Source: Taibaiella koreensis
GTDB taxonomy: Bacteria; Bacteroidota; Bacteroidia; Chitinophagales; Chitinophagaceae
Assembly: GCF_003545715.1 (NCBI RefSeq)
Contig: NZ_QVNU01000001.1
Location: forward strand, 1,357,962-1,421,961
Length of the DNA stretch: 64,000 bases
Direction of reading: 5' to 3'
The notes under the pieces were generated by a model. It saw nothing but the letters and a program-made list of their open reading frames with translations. It made no database searches and was not told the origin of the DNA. Position numbers and translations under genes: made by a program. Shown one piece after another: positions 52,807 through 60,624 of the stretch (position 1 is the first letter of the stretch; every line of letters begins with the position of its first letter).

Positions 52807-53094
52807 ATGAAAAAAACACAGCTGAATTTCAGTCCCAAGTTAAAACTCAATAAAGAGACCATTGGTATGCTGAGCGCACAGCAGGCACAATTTATCGGCG
52901 GAGCGCCCAACACAGTAGGATGCCCGCCTGCGTCTGTCAACTGTCCGCCGGTTACGATTAACTGTCCCATCCTGACCAACGGTTGTCAGACAGTTTCCAT
53001 TTGTAACGACCAATGTGCCGTAACCTGGGGCTGCCCGCCGAACACCATCAACTGTCCCCCTGTAAGCAATTCCTGCAATTGTCCTACTGGCTAA
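52807..53094 (+). CDS. GG-leader Cys-rich precursor peptide 6
   Basis: 95 residues from the ATG at 52807. The leader MKKTQLNFSPKLKLNKETIG runs to QFIGG (about 32 residues) and has the LKLNKETI form typical of Bacteroidota class I lanthipeptide leaders. The core begins APNTVGCPPASVNC and is repetitive: CPP-x4-NCPPV units occur twice, separated by CQTVSICNDQC. It has about twelve cysteines. It is cotranscribed with peptide 7, 32 bp downstream. Confidence 0.85.
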   Translation: MKKTQLNFSPKLKLNKETIGMLSAQQAQFIGGAPNTVGCPPASVNCPPVTINCPILTNGCQTVSICNDQCAVTWGCPPNTINCPPVSNSCNCPTG

Positions 53095-53126
53095 ATGTAT
53101 GTTTGACACCTGAATAAATATCAGTT

Positions 53127-53366
53127 ATGAAAAAAAAGAAGCTGAGCCTACATGCTAAGCTGATACTCCGTAAAGAGCCTGTAACGCCGCTAAGCAGACC
53201 GCAACAGGAGCAACTGGCCGGTGGCCAGGCCACCGAGAGTTGCCAGTGTCCCACACCGCCCGTTACCGTGGCTTATAATTGCCCTGTATCGCATCAGGCG
53301 CAGAAGAGCTGTTTCGATTGCATCCGTTCGATCCTTAATGAGAAAACGGAAAACCTCTGTTACTGA
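53127..53366 (+). CDS. GG-leader Cys-rich precursor peptide 7
   Basis: 79 residues from the ATG at 53127. The leader MKKKKLSLHAKLILRKEPV runs to QLAGG (about 32 residues). The core QATESCQCPTPPVTVAYNC continues to KSCFDCIRSILNEKTENLCY, with six cysteines. It follows peptide 6 after 32 bp in the same transcription unit and ends in a strong terminator. No maturation gene is adjacent. Confidence 0.82.
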   Translation: MKKKKLSLHAKLILRKEPVTPLSRPQQEQLAGGQATESCQCPTPPVTVAYNCPVSHQAQKSCFDCIRSILNEKTENLCY

Positions 53367-53380
53367 CCCCTAGCATAGAT

Positions 53381-53420
53381 CGGAGAAGCCGTCCATTATG
53401 GGCGGCTTTTCCGTTTTTTT
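53381..53420 (+). terminator. Rho-independent terminator after peptides 6-7
   Basis: A stem built from AAGCCGTCC/GGGCGGCTT (one G-T pair), extended outward by CGGA/TCCG, loop ATTAT, then a T7 run. Confidence 0.85.
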
Positions 53421-53501
53421 GAAAAAATATTTGTTGCGGAAAGACGCTCCGCCACGTATTGGCGTACCTGTACCTGAATTTTGCTGCCAGTTCAAACAAC
53501 A

Positions 53502-53750
53502 ATGATCATGTCAACAAGATCCGCTTTTCGTGTTTATGGCAACTTTATCCGGAACAAGGGTAATCTTACTGCTGCTTTACCCGACACCTGTCTCCAGATG
53601 ATCGCTTCCTGGGAGCCGCACCAGATCAAGGACACCTTCTATGAATATACGGCCGATCTGCTGAAAAAGCAGTTGCCGGGCTGGCAGCATCACGGCAAAG
53701 CCAATGTCTGCAGAGCCATCTACGAACTGATCGTGGAAAAAGAAGCATGA
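53502..53750 (+). CDS. Small hypothetical protein
   Basis: 82 residues from the ATG at 53502 (MIMSTRSAFRVYGN; a second ATG at 53508 is possible). The protein is soluble with mixed helices (TCLQMIASWEPHQIKDTFYEYTADLLKKQL), no Cys-rich core and no GG leader, so it is not another precursor. It follows the terminator of peptides 6-7 and has its own weak -7-like sequence. I do not recognise the family. Confidence 0.6.
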   Translation: MIMSTRSAFRVYGNFIRNKGNLTAALPDTCLQMIASWEPHQIKDTFYEYTADLLKKQLPGWQHHGKANVCRAIYELIVEKEA

Positions 53751-54314
53751 GCTGCCAAGGGCTTAATAAAAACTTCATCCGGAATTAGCATTGCCGCTAT
53801 AAGGAAAATGTACATTTGATAGGGAATGTATTGCTATCCCGACCCGGCAAAGGATTCGAAGAAGCCATTAGTTGTGCTGCCATTACTGCCGTTGCTTCCT
53901 GCTTGTCGGGAACGCGGTTCAAACGCCCGGTTTATCCATAGCCGGATATATATAAAGGCGAGACCCCGTAAGGTCTCCCTTTTCCTTTTATGCTAAAAAA
54001 ACCACCCTTTCAGGTTATAGGCGGTTAAACGTGTTTTGTTGACTTTTGCCACAAGGTAAAAATAGTGTGTTGTAGAATGGAACTAATATTGCCTGTAGCT
54101 TTCAATACTATTGCACACTTTTGAAGAAAAATGCGTCGAAGCAACAATTTTCTTCTTCTACTTTGAACTATCCCCATCCCTTTCATCCTGAAGTAAAAGT
54201 CAATAGTCGGTGCTACGCGTATCGCACTATTTAGATTAGCCTCGGTTACCTATGTGCGGATAGCCCAGGAATTGTAAAACAACTGTTTTTTAATTAAAAC
54301 TAAAGTGACTATAC
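53751..54314. other. AT-rich intergenic stretch without a recognised gene
   Basis: About 560 bp lacking a credible gene. It contains a short hairpin GAGACC-CCGTAA-GGTCTC at 53960-53977 followed by CCCTTTTCC, possibly a terminator for the gene ending at 53750. A 55-codon open frame from 53827 was judged chance. The region borders the inverted-repeat element that precedes the LPMO gene. Confidence 0.6.
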
Positions 54315-54426
54315 GGATATAGGAAACAAAGCCGGTCCTTGAGCTTGTCGAAAGTACAAAGATGATGCTTCGACAAGCTCAGCAACCGTTTAATGGGAAG
54401 CAAATTGTATCCTGTTTCCTATATCC
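54315..54426. repeat. Nested inverted-repeat (MITE-like) element upstream of the LPMO
   Basis: The outer perfect 14-bp inverted repeat is GGATATAGGAAACA (54315-54328) with TGTTTCCTATATCC (54413-54426). The inner repeat is GAGCTTGTCGAA (54341-54352) with TTCGACAAGCTC (54369-54380). The inner sequence belongs to a REP-like phrase (TTCGACAAGCTCAGCAACC) common in bacterial intergenic DNA. The right end is 15 bp before the LPMO ATG. Confidence 0.8.
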
Positions 54427-54441
54427 TGATAGTTAGAAAAA

Positions 54442-56238
54442 ATGAATATGACGAATTTCAGATCATTATTTTCGGTGGTACTCACTTTGTTTGTGCTGGT
54501 CGTTTCATCGGCCCATCTTTTCGCTCATGGATATGTAATGAGCCCGGCTTCACGGGGCTACCAGGGGAGCCTGGATAAAGCGGCAATTGGTTATAATGCT
54601 GCACTGGCATTATATGGCCGGGTAATCAACGAGCCGGGATCGCTTGAAGCGCCAAAAGGATTTCCGGGACAGGGTCCGGCAAACGGAAGAATCGCTTCTG
54701 CTAACGGGAGCATAGGGGGCGACAATACTTTGGATATTCAAACGGCGACCCGTTGGAAGAAAACCAATATCACCACCGGTTCAAACGCTTTCATCTGGAA
54801 ATATTCTGCCTACCATGCCACTGCAAAATGGCACTACTATATGACCACTCAGGGTTGGAATCCTGATCAACCGCTTTCCCGCCAGGATCTTGAGCTTATC
54901 GGGGAGGTCATCCATAATGGCACGCCGGCGCAAGATAATGTGTCGCATCAAATTGTAATTCCGGCTAACCGCCAAGGATACCATATTATTTTAGCGGTCT
55001 GGGATGTAGAGGATACCCCCAATGCATTCTATAATGTAATTGATGTCAATGTACAGTCATCAACAGGCGTTACACCACCTGCTACACCTACCGGATTGAC
55101 CACGATAGGTGTCACCAGCTCCTCTGCCAAGATCAGCTGGACGCCACAGACTGACGCGGCTGCTTTTACCGTTTACCGCAACGGAATGGCGATGCAGAAT
55201 GTAACTACTCCTGAATTTGAAGATATAGGTTTAACCGCAGGCACAAGCTATACCTACGAGATACAGGCGACGAATGCCAACGGATTAAGCTCGCAAAAGA
55301 GTGTAACGCATATAGTAATAACCAATAGTCAAACTGCAATTGAAAAGCCTACCGCACCTGCTCATCTGCATGCAATGAACATAACGGAAAGCGCGGTATC
55401 GCTTATGTGGATGGCTTCAACGCATACGCAGGGTATAAAAAGATATGAAGTATATGAAAATGGTATTAAGGTCGCAGCAACCACCGCCACCAGCTACTTG
55501 CGTACAGGTCTCTCCGAAGATACTGAGTATAGCTATACAGTGAGATCCATTGCGCAGAATGATGAAATATCCGACCAGAGCAATGTGCTGATAGCCAGAA
55601 CAGATAAAACGGATGATCAACAATCGTACTGCGGAGAACAGCAATATAGTCCAGTCAATGCGTACCCGACAGCCCATACCAAGGTGTTCTATGACTGCAG
55701 AATATGGAAAAACAAATGGTATGCCAATCCCAACGAAATTCCCGGAGTCAATATGGTATGGGAGGAGCTGAGCGTGTGTACAGAAGGGCCCGGTTGCCAG
55801 GCAAATGGGCCGGTTCTATATTGCGGCGCACAACAATACAGTCATGCCAAGGTTTATGCTACCGCCGGTACAAAGGTATTCTATGCCTGCAAGATATGGA
55901 AGAACAAATGGTATGCCAATCCGGGAGAGGCGCCGGGAAGCAATAACGTATGGGAAGCGATGGCTGACTGCAATGAAGGAGCTGAATGTGCCGGTACTGC
56001 AGACAAGAAAGGCCTCACTTTGGTCGTTGCAGCTAACCTGATGACTTTTGTACCTGAAACCAATCGCGAAAAAATCGTTGAATTGTATGTATACAACACC
56101 AATGGTGTTCGGGTACTCCATGTAAAAAACTGTAAAGAGAATGGTGTGGATGTGAGCACACTAATACCCGGAATCTATATTGTGAAAATTATTTATGAAG
56201 GTGGGAGCGTGATAACCAAAAAGATCAGTAAGCTGTAA
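54442..56238 (+). CDS. Secreted AA10-type lytic polysaccharide monooxygenase with FN3, CBM-like repeats and T9SS tail
   Basis: 598 residues. A signal peptide ends just before His29 (LFA-HGYVMSP), so the mature protein starts with His1 of the copper histidine brace; the second ligand is His125 (YSAYHATAKWHYYM), and an aromatic residue near 196 (NAFYNVIDVNV) completes the site. Two FN3 domains (about 213-297 and 302-392) follow. Two near-identical ~55-residue modules (about 397-450 and 460-515; YCG-Q-QYS and WKNKWYANP) resemble CBM5/12 chitin-binding modules. A C-terminal ~75-residue segment (about 525-598) resembles a type IX secretion sorting domain. AA10 enzymes oxidatively break chitin or cellulose. 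The gene is more AT-rich than its neighbours. Confidence 0.9.
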   Translation: MNMTNFRSLFSVVLTLFVLVVSSAHLFAHGYVMSPASRGYQGSLDKAAIGYNAALALYGRVINEPGSLEAPKGFPGQGPANGRIASANGSIGGDNTLDIQTATRWKKTNITTGSNAFIWKYSAYHATAKWHYYMTTQGWNPDQPLSRQDLELIGEVIHNGTPAQDNVSHQIVIPANRQGYHIILAVWDVEDTPNAFYNVIDVNVQSSTGVTPPATPTGLTTIGVTSSSAKISWTPQTDAAAFTVYRNGMAMQNVTTPEFEDIGLTAGTSYTYEIQATNANGLSSQKSVTHIVITNSQTAIEKPTAPAHLHAMNITESAVSLMWMASTHTQGIKRYEVYENGIKVAATTATSYLRTGLSEDTEYSYTVRSIAQNDEISDQSNVLIARTDKTDDQQSYCGEQQYSPVNAYPTAHTKVFYDCRIWKNKWYANPNEIPGVNMVWEELSVCTEGPGCQANGPVLYCGAQQYSHAKVYATAGTKVFYACKIWKNKWYANPGEAPGSNNVWEAMADCNEGAECAGTADKKGLTLVVAANLMTFVPETNREKIVELYVYNTNGVRVLHVKNCKENGVDVSTLIPGIYIVKIIYEGGSVITKKISKL

Positions 56239-56273
56239 TAGCCCAAAGGTCTGAAAAAAATATCGGGGAATAC

Positions 56274-56308
56274 ATAAGTCCGTCTCAATTGGAAGACGGA
56301 CTTATTAT
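56274..56308 (+). terminator. Rho-independent terminator of the LPMO gene
   Basis: A perfect 12-bp stem (ATAAGTCCGTCT at 56274-56285 with AGACGGACTTAT at 56294-56305) and 8-nt loop, followed by TATTG. Confidence 0.8.
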
Positions 56309-56354
56309 TGAATAGATGCTGCAGGCTGCTTTTGGGCTCGAGACAACAGGATGA

Positions 56355-56627
56355 TCACCCCGGTTTGTTGTAGTACTGCATGCCGTAGAAAAAGAAAATC
56401 ACGAGGAGCAGGGCTGTCGTGAGGAAGGTGATCAGGCAATAAATCATAAAAAGTATCCCCACAGATGCGGTGTCCCGTTGGGGGGAACAAACGAAGGCCA
56501 GCAAGGCATTAACCACAAGAAAAATGATCAGTACGGCAACCAGGCTATCTGTCAGCTGCAAGGCGCCGGCCACAGCCGGTATCATCACCAGGATTGCTGC
56601 GGCTCCGCCGATGTAGGCACGTTTCAT
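56355..56627 (-). CDS. Small hypothetical membrane protein
   Basis: 90 residues dominated by three hydrophobic segments (AAAILVMIPAVAG, DSLVAVLIIFLVVNALLAFV, ILFMIYCLITFLTTALLLVIFFFY) with a short polar loop CSPQRDTAS. The composition fits a real small inner-membrane protein rather than chance. It does not belong to a family I can name. It is on the minus strand between the LPMO terminator and the beta-barrel gene. Confidence 0.6.
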   Translation of the reverse strand: MKRAYIGGAAAILVMIPAVAGALQLTDSLVAVLIIFLVVNALLAFVCSPQRDTASVGILFMIYCLITFLTTALLLVIFFFYGMQYYNKPG

Positions 56628-56714
56628 GGATCGTATCTTTCTGTAAATGTCGGTTGAGATAAAGACCGTCCCCTTTTAAATGAGATAAGGCCTTTATCGA
56701 GCCGGCAGGCAACG

Positions 56715-57458
56715 CTATTTAAACCGTATCGCAATGCCGCCGTTGAACGAGAGGGTGCCGATGTGTTGCCGGAAACTGGCTTCGCTATAACGGGTAGAAG
56801 TGTAGAAATAGTTGGGTTCGAAAACGAGGGATATCCTGGGGCTCACATGGAACCGGAACATGGCGCTGCCAATAAAAGCCGGAGATATATTCCAGTCGTC
56901 CCAGTCGGCGCCGGGGAAGGTGGTCGCTGCAAAGGCTATCATCGGCCTCAGGTCTATATCAAGCCACGGGGCTGCCGGGAACGAAAACAAAGGTCCTATG
57001 CCCATACCGCTGTAACCCCAGAAGTCATCATCGTAATAACCATCTTTCAGCGCATTGGCCGACACAAAGCCTTTTGCCGTGATGCCTATGTATTTGTTGA
57101 ACAGGATGCCGAAATCGACATTGAAATTGGCGCCCGGTTCGGCATCACCACCCCGGCGGCGGCCAAAGTCTCCCAGCGGGATATTGACACCTGCCGAGAC
57201 GGCTACATAACCCATTTTGCGGTAGCTGCGGGGTTTGTCTTTAAGGAACCTGAACCCCGAGATATCTTCGCTGTTGTATTCGTATTCCACGCCGTCGCGC
57301 TGCTGCAGAATAATATTGCCATTGTCTTTTTCCTCTACGAAAATGCCCTGGATGCGGGTGCCGTCTGTAAGGCGGATCTGGGCTTTCTGCTCTTCCTGGG
57401 CAAGCGCTGTAGTGAGGGCCGTAAAGGCCAAAGCAAGGGTGAGTAAGATGGTTTTCAT
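56715..57458 (-). CDS. Predicted outer-membrane beta-barrel protein
   Basis: 247 residues: signal peptide (TILLTLALAFTALTTALAQ), an N-terminal ~60-residue strand-rich segment (IRLTDGTRIQGIFVEEKDNGNI, read in parts), then alternating strands rich in aromatic residues and Gly typical of a beta-barrel, ending in the outer-membrane pattern FNGGIAIRFK. Substrate or partner is unknown. It is encoded 60 bp downstream of the histidine kinase gene on the same strand, so they may be cotranscribed. Confidence 0.8.
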   Translation of the reverse strand: MKTILLTLALAFTALTTALAQEEQKAQIRLTDGTRIQGIFVEEKDNGNIILQQRDGVEYEYNSEDISGFRFLKDKPRSYRKMGYVAVSAGVNIPLGDFGRRRGGDAEPGANFNVDFGILFNKYIGITAKGFVSANALKDGYYDDDFWGYSGMGIGPLFSFPAAPWLDIDLRPMIAFAATTFPGADWDDWNISPAFIGSAMFRFHVSPRISLVFEPNYFYTSTRYSEASFRQHIGTLSFNGGIAIRFK

Positions 57459-57518
57459 TTTATGGTCTGGGTATAAGATGAGTATTGTTTTTTAATCCAT
57501 AGCCGGGTAGGGGGCCGG

Positions 57519-58601
57519 TTACTGGCTCAGTGCTTTTTTACCGGGAGCAGCGCGTTTGCCCGAGTCCAGCTGATCAATGCGAAGGTTGACAATAAACCTG
57601 TCGGCATCGTCGTTGATCTCCAGCTCGTAGTTGCCGGCAAAGGCCGATTCCAACTGGCGCTTGACATAAGCCAGCCCAATGCCCCGGCTCTTGTGGCTCA
57701 GCCGCCGGTTCTTCTTATTATAGCTGCTGAAGTAAAGCGATCCGTCGAGGTACTCTACCAGCACCAGCATGGCCTCGTTGGGTTGACTGAAATCGCCGTG
57801 CTTGAAGGCATTCTCTACAAATGGCGTGAGTGTATGCGGTGCGATCCTGAGGCCTTCCGGAATACTTTTCTGGTACTTGATATGGGCTTCGGGAAACCGC
57901 TGCCGGTAAATGTGGATGAGTGCTTCCAGCGCGCCTACTTCTTCTTCCAGCTTGATTTGGCCGTCGCTGCCGGGTACGCCTATGGACGACTGCATATAGA
58001 CCATCATGGCATGGGCAAAAGCGGCGACATGCGGCAATTTATGTTCCGATTCACCGGCCAGGTGTTCCAGGCTGTTGAGTACAAAGTGCGGGTTGATCTG
58101 GGCTCTCAGCGCGGCATTCTCCAATTCTATTTTCTCGGCTGCCGCCAGCTGCTGATCTTTTATCCGGGCTGTTTTCTCTGCCCACAGCAATCTTTCCGCT
58201 GCCCAGTAGCCTGCAGACAAGATCAAGAAGGTTAACGCCTGCCAGGTAAAGATGATAAGCATGTAACCAATGCTCTCACCCGATGCTATAGGTTCCGACT
58301 TCTCGCCAAAAATATAGGGCCAGATGACAATGAAGCTAAGATATTTGACGCAAAAATTAAGCGCAATAAGCCCCAGGAAGGAAAAGAAATAATGCCAGGG
58401 TTTACTACGGTTGGACAAATACCTGTTGAGGATAAAATAGTGGGTATAAAAAACGCCGATAGACAATGCGTAAGATACGAGCGTTTCTTTTGCTACGGCA
58501 AGCACGCCGGGCTTGGCGCCATAGGTGAGCAACGCGAATGTAATATAAAGCAACCAGAAGGCAGCGTGTGCAACTGCCAGTTTGTTTTTACTAACCGCCA
58601 T
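57519..58601 (-). CDS. LytS/YehU-class (PF06580) sensor histidine kinase
   Basis: 360 residues from the ATG at 58601, chosen because a longer frame reads through the GG-leader peptide gene out of frame. There are four hydrophobic segments (about 10-26, 42-62, 70-98, 110-134). The His_kinase domain begins at ALRAQINPHFVLNSLEHL with phospho-accepting His172. HATPase motifs are LTPFVENAFKHGD and KSRGIGLAYV. Kinases of this class usually pair with LytTR-domain regulators, and none is encoded in this window. It follows the tiny GG-leader gene (58684-58839) by 82 bp with a hairpin in between. Confidence 0.93.
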   Translation of the reverse strand: MAVSKNKLAVAHAAFWLLYITFALLTYGAKPGVLAVAKETLVSYALSIGVFYTHYFILNRYLSNRSKPWHYFFSFLGLIALNFCVKYLSFIVIWPYIFGEKSEPIASGESIGYMLIIFTWQALTFLILSAGYWAAERLLWAEKTARIKDQQLAAAEKIELENAALRAQINPHFVLNSLEHLAGESEHKLPHVAAFAHAMMVYMQSSIGVPGSDGQIKLEEEVGALEALIHIYRQRFPEAHIKYQKSIPEGLRIAPHTLTPFVENAFKHGDFSQPNEAMLVLVEYLDGSLYFSSYNKKNRRLSHKSRGIGLAYVKRQLESAFAGNYELEINDDADRFIVNLRIDQLDSGKRAAPGKKALSQ

Positions 58602-58617
58602 AGTATGTTTGGAGCAT

Positions 58618-58645
58618 ATCTCAGGGGAGATGCCTCCCCTGAGAT
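58618..58645. terminator. Perfect hairpin between the small GG-leader gene and the kinase gene
   Basis: ATCTCAGGGGAG (58618-58629), loop ATGC, then CTCCCCTGAGAT (58634-58645), a perfect 12-bp stem. No T-tract follows on the minus strand, so it may attenuate kinase expression or stabilise the upstream peptide mRNA rather than terminate fully. Confidence 0.6.
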
Positions 58646-58683
58646 GAACTGTAATGTTACAACTTTTTTTGTATCCGGCAGCT

Positions 58684-58839
58684 TTAGCAAAGGGGTACTT
58701 TGCTGCAGAAGCTGCTTTGCTGGTTACAGGAAACGGCATCGCTACCGCCTTTAACCTGTTCTTGTGTTGGCTTCTCCAGCCGGCTGACAATAGAGATCTT
58801 CTTCAGCTGGATTTTCTTTTGCGTGTTTTGTTTTTTCAT
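58684..58839 (-). CDS. Small GG-leader Cys-containing precursor peptide 8
   Basis: 51 residues. The sequence starts MKKQNTQKKIQLKKISIV and reaches the double glycine at positions 31-32 (EQVKGG), leaving a 19-residue core SDAVSCNQQSSFCSKVPLC with three cysteines and several serines. It was found by translating the minus strand upstream of the kinase gene and is too short for many gene finders. It has its own -7 box (58862-58869) 23 bp upstream. The compact Ser/Cys-rich core fits a lanthipeptide or signalling peptide better than the long cores of the other loci. Confidence 0.78.
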   Translation of the reverse strand: MKKQNTQKKIQLKKISIVSRLEKPTQEQVKGGSDAVSCNQQSSFCSKVPLC

Positions 58840-58861
58840 ATCGGTTCAAAATTTAGTGGGA

Positions 58862-58869
58862 TAAAGGTA
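58862..58869 (-). promoter_or_regulatory. Promoter of peptide gene 8
   Basis: On the minus strand the -7 box TACCTTTA has a TTG 21 bp upstream of it. It lies 23 bp before the start of peptide 8. The shared palindrome and 17-mer of the other loci were not found here. Confidence 0.5.
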
Positions 58870-59087
58870 ATTCGTTTTGAGGCAGTTGTGCAATTTTTGT
58901 CGAAAATTTTTAGTTGTTTACATATAAACATAAAAACACTTTTTATTTCAAAATGTTGCTTCCATACAAATCATCCTGCTTGCCCCTCATTTTAGCTAAA
59001 GTAAACCAGTGTTATGAAAGGAAGCCACTGAATAAAAACTGCAGCAGAAAGCCCGAAATTTACCGTTCATCCCAAAAATATACCGAC

Positions 59088-59324
59088 ATGAAAAAGAGAA
59101 ATCTGAATCTGGAAAAAAAGACATTGTCCTTTGATAAGCAGGTGATTGTTCTCCTGAATACGGAACAGCAATACCAGGCACTCGGCGGTGGTACCTTCCA
59201 GGATACCAATTGTCAGCAGTGCGTTTTCTCTATCCAGTTAAGCAATTGCCCGCCATGTCAGGGCTCCAATCCACGGCAGTCACATTGTCCTATCTCGGTT
59301 GATCCTTGCGGTATTTGCCTCTGA
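59088..59324 (+). CDS. GG-leader Cys-rich precursor peptide 9
   Basis: 78 residues from the ATG at 59088. The leader MKKRNLNLEKKTLSFDKQV runs to YQALGG (about 36 residues). The core GTFQDTNCQQCVFSIQL continues to VDPCGICL, with eight cysteines, several as CxxC pairs (NCQQC, NCPPC, CGIC). It is divergent from peptide 8, 249 bp apart with AT-rich DNA between. A half-site ACTGCA occurs at 59038-59043 but without a matching partner or -7 spacing, so its promoter differs from those of peptides 1, 2, 5 and 6. Confidence 0.8.
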   Translation: MKKRNLNLEKKTLSFDKQVIVLLNTEQQYQALGGGTFQDTNCQQCVFSIQLSNCPPCQGSNPRQSHCPISVDPCGICL

Positions 59325-59354
59325 GGATTTCAGATACAGCATCTGACCATTGAT

Positions 59355-59392
59355 AAACGAAGCAGTGCCCCCAGCCCGGAACTGCTTCGTTT
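59355..59392 (+). terminator. Hairpin terminator after peptide gene 9
   Basis: A perfect 12-bp stem (AAACGAAGCAGT at 59355-59366 with ACTGCTTCGTTT at 59381-59392) with a 14-nt loop. Only a weak T-run follows. Confidence 0.7.
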
Positions 59393-59604
59393 ACATCATT
59401 TAAGTAAGGACGGGACTTTTGATAGGCCGCCTTCTTCATCAATTTTTATGAGCTGTCCACAATCTGCCTGGCCGGGCCGTATCGTAGTGCGGGGTAGGGT
59501 GGAATTTGATTAACTTAGCATCTCAATCCGCCGTTTCGGAAGAACAGGAGCATTTTCTGCTACCAGTAACCAAAACGATAACTACCCTAAAAACAAAGAC
59601 AAGT

Positions 59605-60099
59605 ATGAAATTTTCAACGTTAATGTTACCCCTTTTTGTTGTTGCCCTTATAGGCGCCACTTCCTGCAATTTTAGCAAAGGCGTGAAAAAAGATCTGGCT
59701 ACAGGACTTACGGCCACCTACAATGGCTTTGGTGTGCAAGATATTTACATGGCCGACGCGAGCGGCAATAAGGTAAGCAGCAATCAAATTATCCTGGGCA
59801 GTCCGGTTGCTGTGATTGCCAATGGGGTAACCCACTATACCGAAAAGGACGGTAAGGTATACCCGGGCTGCAATATTATTCTTACCGATAAAAACAAGAA
59901 AGAGCTCCTCAATCTTCCCGATGCCTTTACCGATATGGCCAATGGCACACCGGCCAGCCAGGCCGCCTTATTGAGCGCTAAAGTGAGTACGGGTTCCCCG
60001 ATGGTAGCCGGTGAGACCTATCATCTGTATGTCCGTTTTTACGACAAGAACAATAAGGAAAACGAGATACTCGCCCAGGTGGACCTGCTGGCGAAATAA
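59605..60099 (+). CDS. Hypothetical lipoprotein
   Basis: 164 residues from the ATG at 59605. A lipoprotein signal precedes Cys21 (VVALIGATSC), so the protein is envelope-anchored. The rest is strand-rich (DIYMADASGNKVSSNQIILG, read in parts; VYPGCNIILTDKNKKELLNLPDAF) without a known catalytic motif. I do not recognise the family. It is a single gene with no clear operon partner. Confidence 0.75.
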   Translation: MKFSTLMLPLFVVALIGATSCNFSKGVKKDLATGLTATYNGFGVQDIYMADASGNKVSSNQIILGSPVAVIANGVTHYTEKDGKVYPGCNIILTDKNKKELLNLPDAFTDMANGTPASQAALLSAKVSTGSPMVAGETYHLYVRFYDKNNKENEILAQVDLLAK

Positions 60100-60315
60100 G
60101 GCCGGCGACAACGGGTCACTATTTGTAGAGCGGCCGGGAATCATCCTGCCCGGCAAGCCGGTCGGAACGCGCCAGCGGTCTGAACGGTGGCTGAAAGCAC
60201 ATTTTTTTGTTTATAGAACTTTTGCCCCTACAGGGCAATTTCGGGATTGCTCGTTTTTTAACAATAAACCTTTCTTGATCAGACGGCCTGCGGAGTGACA
60301 ACTGAATTGAAAAGA

Positions 60316-60347
60316 GAAAGGGTTGCTCCAGATCGGGCAACCCTTTC
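60316..60347 (-). terminator. Rho-independent terminator of tRNA-Leu
   Basis: A perfect 11-bp stem (GAAAGGGTTGC at 60316-60326 with GCAACCCTTTC at 60337-60347), loop of 10. On the minus strand it follows the tRNA by 24 bp and runs into TCTCTTTTC. Confidence 0.8.
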
Positions 60348-60371
60348 AAAAATCTCAGGAAATATCCTGTG

Positions 60372-60456
60372 TGCGGCAGAGGAGATTCGAACTCCCACGC
60401 CCATGACAGGCGCTACCACCTCAAAGTAGTGCGTCTACCAGTTTCGCCACCGCCGC
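60372..60456 (-). tRNA. tRNA-Leu (anticodon GAG)
   Basis: An 85-nt tRNA on the minus strand. The acceptor stem GCGGCGG pairs with CTGCCGC (one G-T), the discriminator is A, the D-loop has TGGTAGACGC, the anticodon stem-loop is CTACT-TTGAGGT-GGTAG with anticodon GAG (codons CUC/CUU), a long class II variable arm is present, and the T arm has GGGAGTTCGAATCTCC. CCA is not encoded. The rest of 60100-60640 holds no other gene. Confidence 0.97.
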
Positions 60457-60624
60457 ATGAGGGCTGCAAAGGTGCAGCGTTTTTTGTCATTTTCCCAATT
60501 TTTTTCTAGAAATTTTAAAGAAAAATAAAAACAAGGCCAAAGGGGTTGCAATTGTACCCGGCAGATAATATTCCGCCCTGCCTCGCGTTTAATACGGGAT
60601 TGCCTGATTGTCAAAATAAATACG

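Noticed and set aside
53827-54000. A 55-codon open frame starting MYCYPDPAKDS in the intergenic region
   Set aside because: It runs through the terminator-like hairpin at 53960-53977, has no promoter or ribosome-binding site, and no recognisable family; likely chance.
58602-58790. Upstream extension of the histidine kinase to 58790
   Set aside because: The extension is an out-of-frame reading of the GG-leader peptide gene 58684-58839 and lacks conserved kinase sequence; the ATG at 58601 fits better.
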